From contig NZ_LWRV01000091.1 in NCBI RefSeq assembly GCF_009372215.1, forward strand, positions 38,344 through 102,343: a stretch of DNA of 64,000 nucleotides, read 5' to 3'. Under the pieces are notes generated by a model that ran no database searches, had not been told where the DNA came from, and saw only the letters and a program-made list of their open reading frames with translations. The DNA is from Acinetobacter portensis. GTDB taxonomy: Bacteria; Pseudomonadota; Gammaproteobacteria; Pseudomonadales; Moraxellaceae. Position 1 is the first letter of the stretch. The number at the start of each line of letters is the position of its first letter. The translations under genes and the position numbers were made by a program. Below are positions 19,845 through 28,758 of this stretch, piece after piece.

Positions 19845-20402
19845 ATGAAATTAATTACTTTATTCAGCTTCATTCTTTTACTTAGCGGTTGTTCAGCAAT
19901 GAGTATTGAGGAATGTAAGGTTGCTCACTGGGAAGATGTTGGTTATAACGATGCTTCACGCGGATACGATAAATTAAGATTTGCACGTTATACCAAAGCA
20001 TGTGCCAAAGGAAATATTGTCCCAAATCAAAGCCGTTATGACACAGGTTATGATGCAGGATTAAAACTCTACTGCACCCCTCAAAATATTTTTGATCGAG
20101 GTCTTTACGGGAGTGGCAACTACACCATTTGCCCTGCCGACGAACACTCATACTTAAAACCATATTCTGATGTTAGTTATGCTTACTACAAAGCAAAGGA
20201 TGAAAAAAAATCATTACTTAAAGAAATTGATCGTTATGAAAAATTACTAGAAAACAAAGATATTAAAGAAGATCTTAAAAAGTCCTATAAAAGTAGCTTG
20301 AGTAGTTTAGAAAACAAACGTGGTCGTATTATGAGAAATTTCTATGATGCAGAAGATAGAATGGAACGCTTTAAAAGAGCAAAAAATCTGGACTCTTGGT
20401 AA
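19845..20402 (+). CDS. DUF2799-type lipoprotein
   Basis: A 185-residue secreted protein. The signal peptide ends in the lipobox LLSGC with the lipid-carrying cysteine at residue 16. The domain CKVAHWEDVGYNDASRGYD...HTKAC-like (here RYTKACAKG) matches DUF2799, found in many proteobacterial lipoproteins. From about residue 115 the chain is charged and likely forms a helical hairpin (KDEKKSLLKEIDRYEKLL). The function of the family is unknown. It stands alone with a terminator after it. Confidence 0.83.
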   Translation: MKLITLFSFILLLSGCSAMSIEECKVAHWEDVGYNDASRGYDKLRFARYTKACAKGNIVPNQSRYDTGYDAGLKLYCTPQNIFDRGLYGSGNYTICPADEHSYLKPYSDVSYAYYKAKDEKKSLLKEIDRYEKLLENKDIKEDLKKSYKSSLSSLENKRGRIMRNFYDAEDRMERFKRAKNLDSW

Positions 20403-20444
20403 CTTACTTTTCTAATTAAAATCACTTTTTAAATCCATCATTCA

Positions 20445-20476
20445 CAAAAAAGCCCGATTAAATATCGGGCTTTTTT
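20445..20476. terminator. Bidirectional terminator
   Basis: The 13-base-pair stem AAAAAAGCCCGAT / ATCGGGCTTTTTT with a short loop lies between the convergent lipoprotein gene and yeaC. Confidence 0.88.
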
Positions 20477-20508
20477 GCTTAATTGAATCATCAATTCAAA
20501 GATTTTGA

Positions 20509-20772
20509 TTAAACAAAACGAATCGGTTTAAACTCTTCTTCAACATGTGAATCGCAATGTTCATCTTCTTCTTTCGTACCACGATCAATATAACCACTAC
20601 GCTCTGTTTCAGGAAGATTTTTCATTTCCCATGCGTAAACTGCTTGCATACAAATTTGACGTTGTTCTTTCGTTAATACAACACCATTTGGCCATTTACC
20701 AATTTCAATTGCAGTTTTTAAACGACCAACAATTTCAGGATCGAGTACCGCTAGCATTTGTTCAATATTCAT
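20509..20772 (-). CDS. yeaC: YeaC family (DUF1315) protein
   Basis: An 87-residue protein matching the YeaC/DUF1315 family: MNIEQMLAVLDPEIVGRLK at the start, IGKWPNGVVLTKEQR in the middle and MQAVYAWE. The function is unknown. Its ATG overlaps the nadK stop codon in the form ATGA, so the two genes are translationally coupled and share one transcript. Confidence 0.85.
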   Translation of the reverse strand: MNIEQMLAVLDPEIVGRLKTAIEIGKWPNGVVLTKEQRQICMQAVYAWEMKNLPETERSGYIDRGTKEEDEHCDSHVEEEFKPIRFV

Positions 20773-21677
20773 GATTCATCCTGTTGTTGCAAAGATTCAA
20801 AATCTTGATTCCATCCTAACTTGGTACGACAAGCCATGTAAAAGTCGTATCCTGGTGGATGGAGTAAATTTAATTTATAAGGATGTTTACGGATATGTAA
20901 CGTATCACCTACACCCAATGAAACACTTTGTTGACCATCGGCACTGACCATTGGCATCACACGGTTTTCACGAACTTCAATTTTAATTTCGCTTTGTCCA
21001 CCCACTACAATGGGGCGAGAAGACAATGTATGCGGATGCATAGGTACAAGTGCAATTGCATCCATACTCGGATGTAAAATTGGTCCACCGCCCGATAAAG
21101 CATATGCGGTTGAACCTGTTGGCGTAGAAACAATTAAACCATCGCTATGCTGACGATACACATGCTGACCATCGATACTTAAATCGAAATCAATCATATG
21201 TACGGTTTTACCGTGCAAAACAACATCATTCAGTGCAATGGCTTCATAAATAATTTCACCCTTTGAACGCACTTCCATTTCAAAAAGGAAACGACGATCT
21301 AACTGAAATTGACCCTTTAAAACCTGATCGAGTTTAAAGATCACTTCAGTAGGTTTGATGTCGGTTAGAAAGCCTAAACGACCACGGTTTACACCTATCA
21401 CAGGCGTATTAAATTTTACTAAAGCACGTGCAGCATGTAGTAATGAACCATCACCACCAACCACAATCACCAAATCAACCACTTCACCAAGTAAAGCACG
21501 ACTCACAGTTTGCGTATTTTTATACGATACAAGCTCGGCAGTTTCCGAGTCAAAAACTGGATGTAGACCAATACTAATTAAATGGTCATGAATAAGACTA
21601 ATAGTTTCTACAACTGAAGATTTATCGGGACGTCCAATTAAACCAATGTTACGAAAATTCTTATGTGAAATTTGCAC
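20769..21677 (-). CDS. nadK: NAD kinase
   Basis: 302 residues. The catalytic GGDG motif is at 74-77 in VVGGDGSLLHAARAL, followed by GVNRGRLGFLTD and the NAD-binding DGLIVSTPTGSTAYALSGGG near residue 178. The enzyme phosphorylates NAD to NADP in the cytoplasm. The gene is divergent from mrcB. Its stop overlaps the start of yeaC. Confidence 0.96.
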   Translation of the reverse strand: MQISHKNFRNIGLIGRPDKSSVVETISLIHDHLISIGLHPVFDSETAELVSYKNTQTVSRALLGEVVDLVIVVGGDGSLLHAARALVKFNTPVIGVNRGRLGFLTDIKPTEVIFKLDQVLKGQFQLDRRFLFEMEVRSKGEIIYEAIALNDVVLHGKTVHMIDFDLSIDGQHVYRQHSDGLIVSTPTGSTAYALSGGGPILHPSMDAIALVPMHPHTLSSRPIVVGGQSEIKIEVRENRVMPMVSADGQQSVSLGVGDTLHIRKHPYKLNLLHPPGYDFYMACRTKLGWNQDFESLQQQDES

Positions 21678-21864
21678 CAGCGATATCGCTCCACTACGAT
21701 TCGTTATCTATAATATCACTATCACAGAAGATTTAAAAAAATTAGGACGAGAAATTTATCTCAGTAATACATGAGTTTTTTGTGTTTATAAACATATTAA
21801 TCATTGCAAATTGATTAAAAGCTTCGCATGATTAGCGTAATTTACTAATATTTAATTCTGATAT

Positions 21865-24252
21865 ATGAAGTCTGAACGTGGCATTGGCATATTTGCCCTT
21901 CTTTTTTGTATTGTTGTTATCGGCTTATTTGTAGCTTTCAGTATCTACTTGATTCGTATGGATAACATTGTTCGTGACAAATTCGAAGGAAATCGATGGG
22001 ATATTCCTGCAAAGGTTTTTGCTCGTCCTTTAGAAATTTATAGCAATGCCCCCGTTAGCCAGCAAGACCTTCTTCAAGAATTAAATTTCTTGGGTTATAA
22101 AAACTCAGATAACTATACAAAAACAGGTAATTACACAAATTCAGGTAATTCTGTTTATGTACATACGCGTGGCTTCGATTTTGGCGATAGTGTTGAACCT
22201 GAGCAAATTTTAAAAATTTCATTTAATGAAAATAATATTTCTGAAGTGAGTGCAACAAAACCCTCTTCAACAGGTATTGCACGTTTAGAGCCTATGCTCA
22301 TTGGTGGTATTTACCCTCAGCACAATGAAGATCGTGTACTTACAAAATTAGACAAAGTACCAAAACCACTGATTCAAGCATTAATTGCAACAGAAGATCG
22401 CAATTTCTATAGCCATCACGGTATTTCTATTCGTGGTACAGCTCGCGCACTTGTGAGTAATGTGACGGGTGGTAAACGTCAGGGCGGATCAACGCTCACT
22501 CAGCAATTGGTTAAAAACTTCTATTTATCTCCTGAAAGAACGTTAAAGCGTAAAGTAAATGAAGCATTAATGGCTATTCTCATTGAGCTTCACTACGACA
22601 AAAATGAAATTTTAGAAGCCTACTTAAATGAAGTGAATTTAGGTCAAAATGGTAGCTATTCTATTAATGGTTATGGTTTGGCAGCACAATTTTACTTTGG
22701 TATGCCCCTTCGTGAATTGAATATTGCCCAACAAGCGTATTTAGTCGGTTTAGTTCAGGGACCAAGTTTATTTAACCCATGGAAAAACCCTGAAGGTGCG
22801 CTTAAACGTCGTAATATTGTTCTAAATAATATGCTAGTGATGGGCTATTTAACCGAAGATCAATATGAAACTGAAGTTGCTCGCCCACTCAATGTCATTG
22901 ATAAGCCAACTTTAGGGCCTTCTCGCTTCCCAGATTTCATGGACATCGTGCGTCGCCAATTACGTGCAGAATACCAAGAAAGCGATTTAACCAATCAAGG
23001 TCTTCGTATTTTCACCACGCTAGACCCTGTTGCTCAGACCAATGTTCAAAATGCGTTTAAATCTTCTGTTGCTCGTTTAGCAAACGGAAATCCTAAACGC
23101 TTAAAAGATCTTCAAGGTGCTGTTGTCATTACGCATCCTGAAAATGGAGAACTTGTTGCTGCTGTAGGTTCAACTCAAGACTTTACTGGCTTTAACCGTG
23201 CATTAGATGCGAAACGCCAAGTTGGCTCATTATTAAAGCCTATTATTTACCTCAATGCTTTAGACTCGGGTCGTTATAATTGGGCAAGTCAAATTGAAGA
23301 CAGCTACATTAGCATTCCTTCAAATGGTAAAAATTGGACACCGAAAAACTATAGTGGTGGTGAACATGGCGTAGTTCCTATGGTTCAAGCGCTTGCAAAC
23401 TCTTACAACCTTTCTGCGGTTCGTTTAGGTCAAGAATTTGGTGTAAGTAGTTTCCGCAACCAACTCATGAAATTTGGTATCGATGGTAATAAAATTCCAA
23501 GTTATCCATCAACGTTCTTAGGTGCTGTAGATTTATCACCTTTAGAAGTTCTTGGTATTTATAACAACTTCGCAACTGGCGGTTTCCAATATCCTGTGAG
23601 GTCTATTCGTACGGTTGTGGATGCAAAAGGTCGTTTACTAGATCGTTACAGCTTAACGGTTCAACAAACCATGAATCCGTCTTCTGCATATATGTTGAAT
23701 TACGGTTTACAACAAGTTATTGCCTCAGGTACGGGCCGTTCTGCAAATGCATCTTTATCGCCTGCTTTAAAACTTGCAGGTAAATCTGGCACAACAAACG
23801 ATACCCGCGACTCTTGGTTTGCAGGCTATTCAGGTAATTATGCCACTGTCGTTTGGCTAGGTTTAGATGACAATGCAGTTACAGGATTAACAGGCTCTAC
23901 AGGCGCACTTCCTGTGTGGTCAAATGTAATGAAACAGCTTCGTCAAAAACCTGTGAATTTACGCCAACCTGACGATGTTCAATGGTTATGGTTAGATCGC
24001 TATTCGGGTTATTTATCTGCACCAAATTGCGAAGGTGCAATGCATGTTCCTGTTCTACGAAATAAAGCGCCAAGTCAGGCAACTGAATGTGGATTGCCTT
24101 ATTATGATACGGGCGCATCTTACAACTCTAATACGCAAATGAACGATGAAAATACTGAAGAATCTGACAGTATTGAAAATCTCATTCGCGAGAGTGATAG
24201 CACGGATGAAAATGGTGGACGTGTTATTTCTAGCGGTGGATTTTTAAATTAA
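21865..24252 (+). CDS. mrcB: Bifunctional penicillin-binding protein 1B
   Basis: A 795-residue class A penicillin-binding protein. One membrane segment lies at about residues 8-30. The glycosyltransferase (GT51) domain has catalytic Glu177 in ATEDRNFYSHHGIS and the block RQGGSTLTQQLVKNFYL. The transpeptidase domain has the SxxK motif at Ser455-Lys458 (GSLLKP), SYN at 513-515 and KSGT at 640-643. It makes and cross-links peptidoglycan in the periplasm. The C-terminal tail from about residue 745 is acidic and likely disordered. The TPR lipoprotein gene starts ten bases after the stop, so the two form an operon. Confidence 0.95.
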   Translation: MKSERGIGIFALLFCIVVIGLFVAFSIYLIRMDNIVRDKFEGNRWDIPAKVFARPLEIYSNAPVSQQDLLQELNFLGYKNSDNYTKTGNYTNSGNSVYVHTRGFDFGDSVEPEQILKISFNENNISEVSATKPSSTGIARLEPMLIGGIYPQHNEDRVLTKLDKVPKPLIQALIATEDRNFYSHHGISIRGTARALVSNVTGGKRQGGSTLTQQLVKNFYLSPERTLKRKVNEALMAILIELHYDKNEILEAYLNEVNLGQNGSYSINGYGLAAQFYFGMPLRELNIAQQAYLVGLVQGPSLFNPWKNPEGALKRRNIVLNNMLVMGYLTEDQYETEVARPLNVIDKPTLGPSRFPDFMDIVRRQLRAEYQESDLTNQGLRIFTTLDPVAQTNVQNAFKSSVARLANGNPKRLKDLQGAVVITHPENGELVAAVGSTQDFTGFNRALDAKRQVGSLLKPIIYLNALDSGRYNWASQIEDSYISIPSNGKNWTPKNYSGGEHGVVPMVQALANSYNLSAVRLGQEFGVSSFRNQLMKFGIDGNKIPSYPSTFLGAVDLSPLEVLGIYNNFATGGFQYPVRSIRTVVDAKGRLLDRYSLTVQQTMNPSSAYMLNYGLQQVIASGTGRSANASLSPALKLAGKSGTTNDTRDSWFAGYSGNYATVVWLGLDDNAVTGLTGSTGALPVWSNVMKQLRQKPVNLRQPDDVQWLWLDRYSGYLSAPNCEGAMHVPVLRNKAPSQATECGLPYYDTGASYNSNTQMNDENTEESDSIENLIRESDSTDENGGRVISSGGFLN

Positions 24253-24262
24253 AGGTTGTTCA

Positions 24263-24814
24263 ATGTATAAATTTTCGATTGCTACATGTGTTGTTCTAGG
24301 TTTAGTCGGTTGTCAAAATTTACCGTCTAAACCTGAGCCTAAAAAAGCTGAATCTGCATCTAAGCCTCAGGTCAAAGAATACCGAAATGAGCATGGCGTC
24401 GTTATTAAAACGTATGAGCTAGATGAAATTAAACGGGAGAAATTACATACAGCCCCTCCCTCATCGAATAACAAACAAAAGTTGGAAGATGGTGAGTCAT
24501 TACCTGCTTATAAAAGTTTAATGAGTCAAGCAAAAACAAGCTATAACGCAGGTCAATTCAATAAAGCTGAAGGTCTTATTCTTCAAGCTCAACGCCTTGC
24601 CCCACAATCTGCCGATACTTATTTGTATTTATCGCTCATTTCTTTAGAAAAAAATAATGCGAAAAATGCAGAATCTTTGGCAAGACGTGGTCTGAGCTTT
24701 GCGCAAACCAACACAATGAAGCGCCAACTTTGGTTGACTATTAAACGTGCTGCGCAAAAGCAAAATAATACAAAAGCCGTTTTAGAGGCAAAAAATGCAT
24801 TAAAGTCACTTTAG
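24263..24814 (+). CDS. lpoP: TPR lipoprotein, probable PBP1b activator (LpoP-like)
   Basis: A 183-residue lipoprotein. The signal peptide ends with the lipobox GLVGC (cysteine 17). A proline- and lysine-rich linker follows to about residue 80, then tetratricopeptide-type repeats such as YNAGQFNKAEGLILQAQRLA and YLYLSLISLEKNNAKNAES. In Pseudomonas a TPR lipoprotein encoded next to the PBP1b gene, LpoP, activates PBP1b, and related proteins are reported in Acinetobacter. The position ten bases after mrcB and the same architecture support that role here. The role is inferred. Confidence 0.72.
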   Translation: MYKFSIATCVVLGLVGCQNLPSKPEPKKAESASKPQVKEYRNEHGVVIKTYELDEIKREKLHTAPPSSNNKQKLEDGESLPAYKSLMSQAKTSYNAGQFNKAEGLILQAQRLAPQSADTYLYLSLISLEKNNAKNAESLARRGLSFAQTNTMKRQLWLTIKRAAQKQNNTKAVLEAKNALKSL

Positions 24815-24829
24815 ACTTTAATGCATTTT
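24792..24829. terminator. Terminator overlapping the lpoP stop codon
   Basis: A perfect 16-base-pair stem (24792-24807 with 24814-24829) closes a six-base loop that contains part of the lpoP stop codon. A/T-rich ends on both sides make it usable for the convergent Nudix gene as well. Confidence 0.75.
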
Positions 24830-24855
24830 CAATTTTCGAATCATAAAAATACAGA

Positions 24856-25755
24856 TTAAAAACTTCTAATTCCCGCAACACCATAAGCATGATGTTTGAT
24901 GGCTTCATCTAAATGATTTGGTGATAATCCACCTAGTGCATATACCACCATATTCACCTGAGACGCCATATCAGCGAAAGTTTGCCATCCTAAGCCTTGT
25001 GCATCGGGATGTGTTTGGGTTGCCAATACCGGGCTTAAAAATGCAGCATCGCAACCAATTTGCGCTGCATGCTGTAAAGCTTCTAAATTATGACAGGCCA
25101 CAATATATCTTTTTGAGCGAATTAAATCTTTCTGATGTAACTGTAAAAGTTGATTTTGCTTGAGATGAATGGTCTGAATTGCATTTTGATGTAGATCTGT
25201 CAATGTATTCCAAACCTCAACATTCACGATGAGTTTAGCCAGTTTTTCAACGCTATATTCAGCCAAAGCCTCATTCATATTTTCTGTTGTATTGGTACGC
25301 CAATACAATAAACGATCACTCGCCAAATCATTTAAAACAGATAAATCTTCACTAATTTTAATAAAGCGTTGCCAATAAAGGCGCTTTACAATGGTCGCAT
25401 TGGCTTTAGGGAAATTTAATTCAACTAATTTTTCACGTGATACCCACATCCACGGCGCTGCAATTTTTTGGCTTTGTTCTGTAGATACATCACTAATAAA
25501 AAAATGTAGCTGCACGATCACATCATCATATTCATGACGAATAAAATCGAATTGGCTCCAACTTTTTATATTTAAGCCTACTTCTTCAAAAATTTCACGA
25601 CGACACGCTTCCACAGGCGTTTCCCCTGCTTCAACCTTTCCACCAGGAAATTCATGTTTATTTCCTTGATGCTGATTTGCTGCTCTCCATCCAACCAAAA
25701 TTTGGTTTTGATTCACCAGAATACCAATTGCAACATCAAGATTAGGCTTTGACAT
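24856..25755 (-). CDS. MutT-like Nudix hydrolase fused to a ThiE-like domain
   Basis: 299 residues. Residues 1-130 are a Nudix hydrolase with the box GGKVEAGETPVEACRREI FEEVG at about residues 37-58, most like MutT, which removes 8-oxo-dGTP from the nucleotide pool. Residues 185-299 resemble thiamine-phosphate synthase or TenI: DLIRSKRYIVACHNLEAL, GCDAAFLSPVLATQTHP and YALGGLSPNHLDEAI. This fusion is known in gammaproteobacteria; the role of the second domain is not settled. AAAGGA precedes the ATG well. Confidence 0.88.
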   Translation of the reverse strand: MSKPNLDVAIGILVNQNQILVGWRAANQHQGNKHEFPGGKVEAGETPVEACRREIFEEVGLNIKSWSQFDFIRHEYDDVIVQLHFFISDVSTEQSQKIAAPWMWVSREKLVELNFPKANATIVKRLYWQRFIKISEDLSVLNDLASDRLLYWRTNTTENMNEALAEYSVEKLAKLIVNVEVWNTLTDLHQNAIQTIHLKQNQLLQLHQKDLIRSKRYIVACHNLEALQHAAQIGCDAAFLSPVLATQTHPDAQGLGWQTFADMASQVNMVVYALGGLSPNHLDEAIKHHAYGVAGIRSF

Positions 25756-25831
25756 GAATTTATCCTTTCCTATATTTCAGGTAATGAAGTGTAAGCGATT
25801 TAAAGTATTTCATAAATTTTTTAAATATACA

Positions 25832-25863
25832 TTGACAGGCCTATTCGATAATGATTATCATTT
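25832..25863 (+). promoter_or_regulatory. hemP promoter with a Fur box
   Basis: TTGACA (25832-25837) and TATCAT (25856-25861) are 18 bases apart. GATAATGATTATCATTT (25847-25863) overlaps the -10 region and closely matches the 19-base Fur consensus. Binding of iron-loaded Fur here would block the promoter, so the small gene behind it should be switched on by iron lack. Confidence 0.75.
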
Positions 25864-25896
25864 AAATCGTTCACCACACACCACGGAGTTGACAAA

Positions 25897-26064
25897 ATGA
25901 ACGCACCATTTAGCTTATTCACTCGTAACGAAACAGCTCATTCACTACCAATGTTACATTCAAATAACTTATTTTCTTTAGGCCGTGAAATTAGAATTAT
26001 GCATGCTGGGGAAGAATACCGCTTACGCTTAACACGTAATAATCGTCTAATTCTCACAAAATAA
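25897..26064 (+). CDS. hemP: Hemin uptake protein HemP (small gene)
   Basis: A 55-residue protein. Its C-terminal half, GREIRIMHAGEEYRLRLTRN then NRLILTK, is the HemP domain, a short basic beta-rich fold found next to haem uptake genes. GGAG lies nine bases before the ATG at 25897. In Burkholderia and rhizobia HemP/HmuP acts as a co-activator of the haem receptor gene. Here no haem transport gene is beside it. The gene has its own Fur-box promoter upstream and a terminator downstream, so it forms a single-gene unit. Confidence 0.85.
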   Translation: MNAPFSLFTRNETAHSLPMLHSNNLFSLGREIRIMHAGEEYRLRLTRNNRLILTK

Positions 26065-26095
26065 TAAACACCAAAATAATAATAAGCGTGGGAAC

Positions 26096-26127
26096 AAGCA
26101 GTATGTATCAGCGCATACTGCTTTTTT
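26096..26127 (+). terminator. Terminator of hemP
   Basis: The stem AGCAGTATG / CATACTGCT with an eight-base loop is followed by six T residues, about 30 bases after the hemP stop. Confidence 0.85.
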
Positions 26128-26196
26128 AATTTATACATACTCAAAATAATGATTGATACAACAAAGTCATAAATTATAAATATTTAGTGAAATTAC

Positions 26197-27540
26197 TCAT
26201 GAAGTCGATAAGTAAATTTTCACCGTTAAGCCACAATGTTCATTTTTAATAAATTCAATATGACCTTGATGCAGCTCTATAATTTTCTGACAAATTGAAA
26301 GCCCCAAACCTGAGCCAGTGGTTTTTGTTCCCAATGCGCGATAAAACCGTTCACCTAAACGCTGAATTGTTTCATCGGTAACGCTATTTCCATTGTCTAT
26401 AATGATAATTTCAACTTGATGACTAAGCTCATTCATTTGAATATTAATTTTACCATTCACAGGAATATAACGAATAGCATTGTCTACAATATTTCGAATA
26501 CACGTAAAAATAAGTTCTTTATTCATGTTCGGCTGAATATTAGATGAAATATCCGCGTGAATTTTTATCTGTTTTTCATCTATAAATGGTTTTAACGCAT
26601 GAATGACATCTTCAATGAGTGTCTTTAAATTTGTTTTAGATTTTGGCAAATCATTGGTCTTGCTCGGGTCTAAGCGTGCAAGTAATAATAAGTTTTCTAA
26701 AACCAAAGTCCCTCGACTTACATCTTGCTGAATTTGTTTTAAGTCTTTTTGAATGACTTCATCTGCTGCATATTTTCGATTTAAAAGCTGCAAGCGCATT
26801 TGAATGGCAGATAAGGGTGAACGTAACTCATGTGAAGCATCTGCGGTAAAACGTTGCTCTGCGGCTAAAGATTGTTGCAAGCGCGCCAATAATTGATTCA
26901 ATTGATGAATCATCGGTTGTAGTTCTTGAAATTCAACAGGTCTATGCTGAATAGGTGCTAAATCATCTGCACTTTTTTCAGAAATCTGCTTGGTCAGTAA
27001 GTTAAAACTTTTAAACTGATGCTTGATCGTAAAATGAATAAAAATCCACTGAATAGCCCATAACAACAAAAGAATTGCTAAATAAATAACGAAAGTATTC
27101 AATAAATCTTTCAGGCGATATTTTATAGGCTGAATAACAAAGCTCACCATATCATGATCGGACTGAATATACGTACGCCACAATTGATGGTCATGCCAAA
27201 TAAAATCGTAATCTTTATTTTTATTGCTTTGCGATAAATTAGAAAATGCCGAATTAAAATCTTCAGATTGTGTGAGCAATTGATTTTGATGTTTCAATTG
27301 ATATTGAGTTTCAAATTCTTCACTTAGTTCATCAAGCTGAGAACCTGAAACATTGGAGATGTCTGTAATTAAAAGCATATCTGAGATTTCATCCATAATC
27401 TCATCTTGTACGCTCATGGTTTGATAAATTGATATACCAAGCAATAATAAGAACGCAATAAGTCCCGCAATAACTGAGCCTAAAATTGAGCTTTTGACTA
27501 ATTTTTTTTGCAAAGAAACGGTGCGCTGTACTGTTGCCAT
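26197..27540 (-). CDS. qseC: Sensor histidine kinase, QseC-like
   Basis: A 447-residue inner-membrane kinase. Membrane segments lie at about residues 17-40 and 147-171, with a periplasmic sensing part of about 105 residues between them. A HAMP-like linker follows. The phosphorylated histidine is His237 in DASHELRSPLSA. The ATP-binding domain has NIVDNAIRYIP, a G1 box and the G2 box GSGLGLSICQKIIELH. The gene follows the response regulator gene by two bases and is in one operon with it. Assignment to the QseC/PmrB group rests on layout and the neighbouring YgiW-type gene, so the signal is not known. Confidence 0.82.
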   Translation of the reverse strand: MATVQRTVSLQKKLVKSSILGSVIAGLIAFLLLLGISIYQTMSVQDEIMDEISDMLLITDISNVSGSQLDELSEEFETQYQLKHQNQLLTQSEDFNSAFSNLSQSNKNKDYDFIWHDHQLWRTYIQSDHDMVSFVIQPIKYRLKDLLNTFVIYLAILLLLWAIQWIFIHFTIKHQFKSFNLLTKQISEKSADDLAPIQHRPVEFQELQPMIHQLNQLLARLQQSLAAEQRFTADASHELRSPLSAIQMRLQLLNRKYAADEVIQKDLKQIQQDVSRGTLVLENLLLLARLDPSKTNDLPKSKTNLKTLIEDVIHALKPFIDEKQIKIHADISSNIQPNMNKELIFTCIRNIVDNAIRYIPVNGKINIQMNELSHQVEIIIIDNGNSVTDETIQRLGERFYRALGTKTTGSGLGLSICQKIIELHQGHIEFIKNEHCGLTVKIYLSTS

Positions 27541-27542
27541 GC

Positions 27543-28205
27543 TTATACGTCCTGACTCATTCTATAGCCCAAACCACGTACAGTTTTAATGTAATGACTG
27601 CCTATTTTTTTACGAATTTGGTAGATAAATACTTCAATTGCATTACTTTCTATTTCATCCCCCCATGCATATAAAGATTCCTCTAATTGTTCACGAGTGA
27701 CAATATGAGTTGGGTTCTGCATGAGTTTATTTAATATTTGAAATTCTTTCGCGGTTAAATCAATGACACAATCATCTTGTTTTAACTGCTTAGCTTGTAC
27801 ATCGAGTTCTAAATTTGCAAATTGAATAGTCGATGTTGCAACTGTTTGCTTTTGACGTAATTGGCTTCTTACTCGTGCGGACAATTCTTCAAGACTAAAA
27901 GGTTTAACCAAATAGTCATTTGCACCTAAATCTAACCCATCTACACGGTCTTGAATACTGTCTTTAGCTGTTAAAAAAATCACAGGAATATTCGACTTTT
28001 TCTGCCGCGTTACTTTTAAAATTTCATCGCCCGTTGCTTGAGGTAAACCTCGATCTAATAACAAACAATCATATTCATATTGTTCTATTGCCAAAATTGC
28101 ATAATCACCGCGCTCTACCCAATCGACAGTATAACCATCCATCTCTAACCATGTTTTTATGCTTTCAGCTTGTGAATGATCATCTTCCGCCAATAAAATT
28201 CGCAT
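27543..28205 (-). CDS. qseB: OmpR-family response regulator, QseB-like
   Basis: 220 residues. The receiver domain starts MRILLAEDDHSQAES, has Asp51 as the phosphate acceptor (LLLDRGLP) and Lys101 or so in DYLVKPF. The C-terminal winged helix (about residues 127-218) contains LTAKEFQILNKLMQN and KKIGSHYIKTVRGLGYRM. It should bind DNA when phosphorylated by the kinase encoded just downstream. QseB and PmrA are the closest named relatives; the sequence alone does not separate them. Confidence 0.85.
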   Translation of the reverse strand: MRILLAEDDHSQAESIKTWLEMDGYTVDWVERGDYAILAIEQYEYDCLLLDRGLPQATGDEILKVTRQKKSNIPVIFLTAKDSIQDRVDGLDLGANDYLVKPFSLEELSARVRSQLRQKQTVATSTIQFANLELDVQAKQLKQDDCVIDLTAKEFQILNKLMQNPTHIVTREQLEESLYAWGDEIESNAIEVFIYQIRKKIGSHYIKTVRGLGYRMSQDV

Positions 28206-28272
28206 AAATCACCCTATAAAATTTTAAATGTGCCGTGTTTGAGTAGATGTCCTTATGGTTACAGCTTATATG

Positions 28273-28303
28273 AAAAAACCACATGCGTTCATGTGGTTTT
28301 TTA
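28273..28303. terminator. Terminator between ygiW-like gene and qseB
   Basis: The 13-base-pair stem AAAAAACCACATG / CATGTGGTTTTTT with a CGTT loop lies just after the ygiW-like stop. It separates this gene from qseB, which is about 70 bases further on. Confidence 0.85.
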
Positions 28304-28317
28304 TTGTATATATGAAA

Positions 28318-28674
28318 TTAAAATTTCACAGCATCTACATCAATTTCAACGCGTTTCATCGGTTTGTAGTCAATATCTATCTCACCAATAATAACAACAG
28401 GTGTTTTCGCAGAAATTGCTTTACCCATCCAAAGTTCATCATCAATATCGACTGTAATTAAACCTGTTTGATCACGAAATTCGTATTTTTCATCACCAAC
28501 AGATTTAACCACATAACCTTTCAATTGCACTTTTGCATCATCTTTCATACTTAATGCTTGTTTTACTGTTACGGCTTTATTAAATGCTTGCTGATTAACT
28601 GCTGTATTCGCCATTGCAACCGATGCACCGCTCATTGCAGCAACCATTAAAATTGTTTTCGCTAATGTTTTCAT
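28318..28674 (-). CDS. YgiW/YdeI-type periplasmic OB-fold protein
   Basis: About 118 residues. The signal peptide MKTLAKTILMVAAMSGASVA ends at ANA- or AMA-type cleavage near residue 22. The mature part is a bacterial OB fold: VKQALSMKDDAKVQLKGYVV, YEFRDQTGLITVDIDDELW and VVIIGEIDIDYKPMKRVEID. In Escherichia coli ygiW stands directly before qseBC and the family is linked to stress tolerance. The frame extends further upstream, but GAGG six bases before the ATG at 28674 and the clean signal peptide fix the start. A terminator lies between it and qseB, so expression may be separate. Confidence 0.85.
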   Translation of the reverse strand: MKTLAKTILMVAAMSGASVAMANTAVNQQAFNKAVTVKQALSMKDDAKVQLKGYVVKSVGDEKYEFRDQTGLITVDIDDELWMGKAISAKTPVVIIGEIDIDYKPMKRVEIDVDAVKF

Positions 28675-28758
28675 CTTCAACCTCATATGTTGTTGTGTCT
28701 TTTCAATGAAGTCATTAAAACAAACCAATATGAGGTGAATCTTAAGATTAAAAATATT

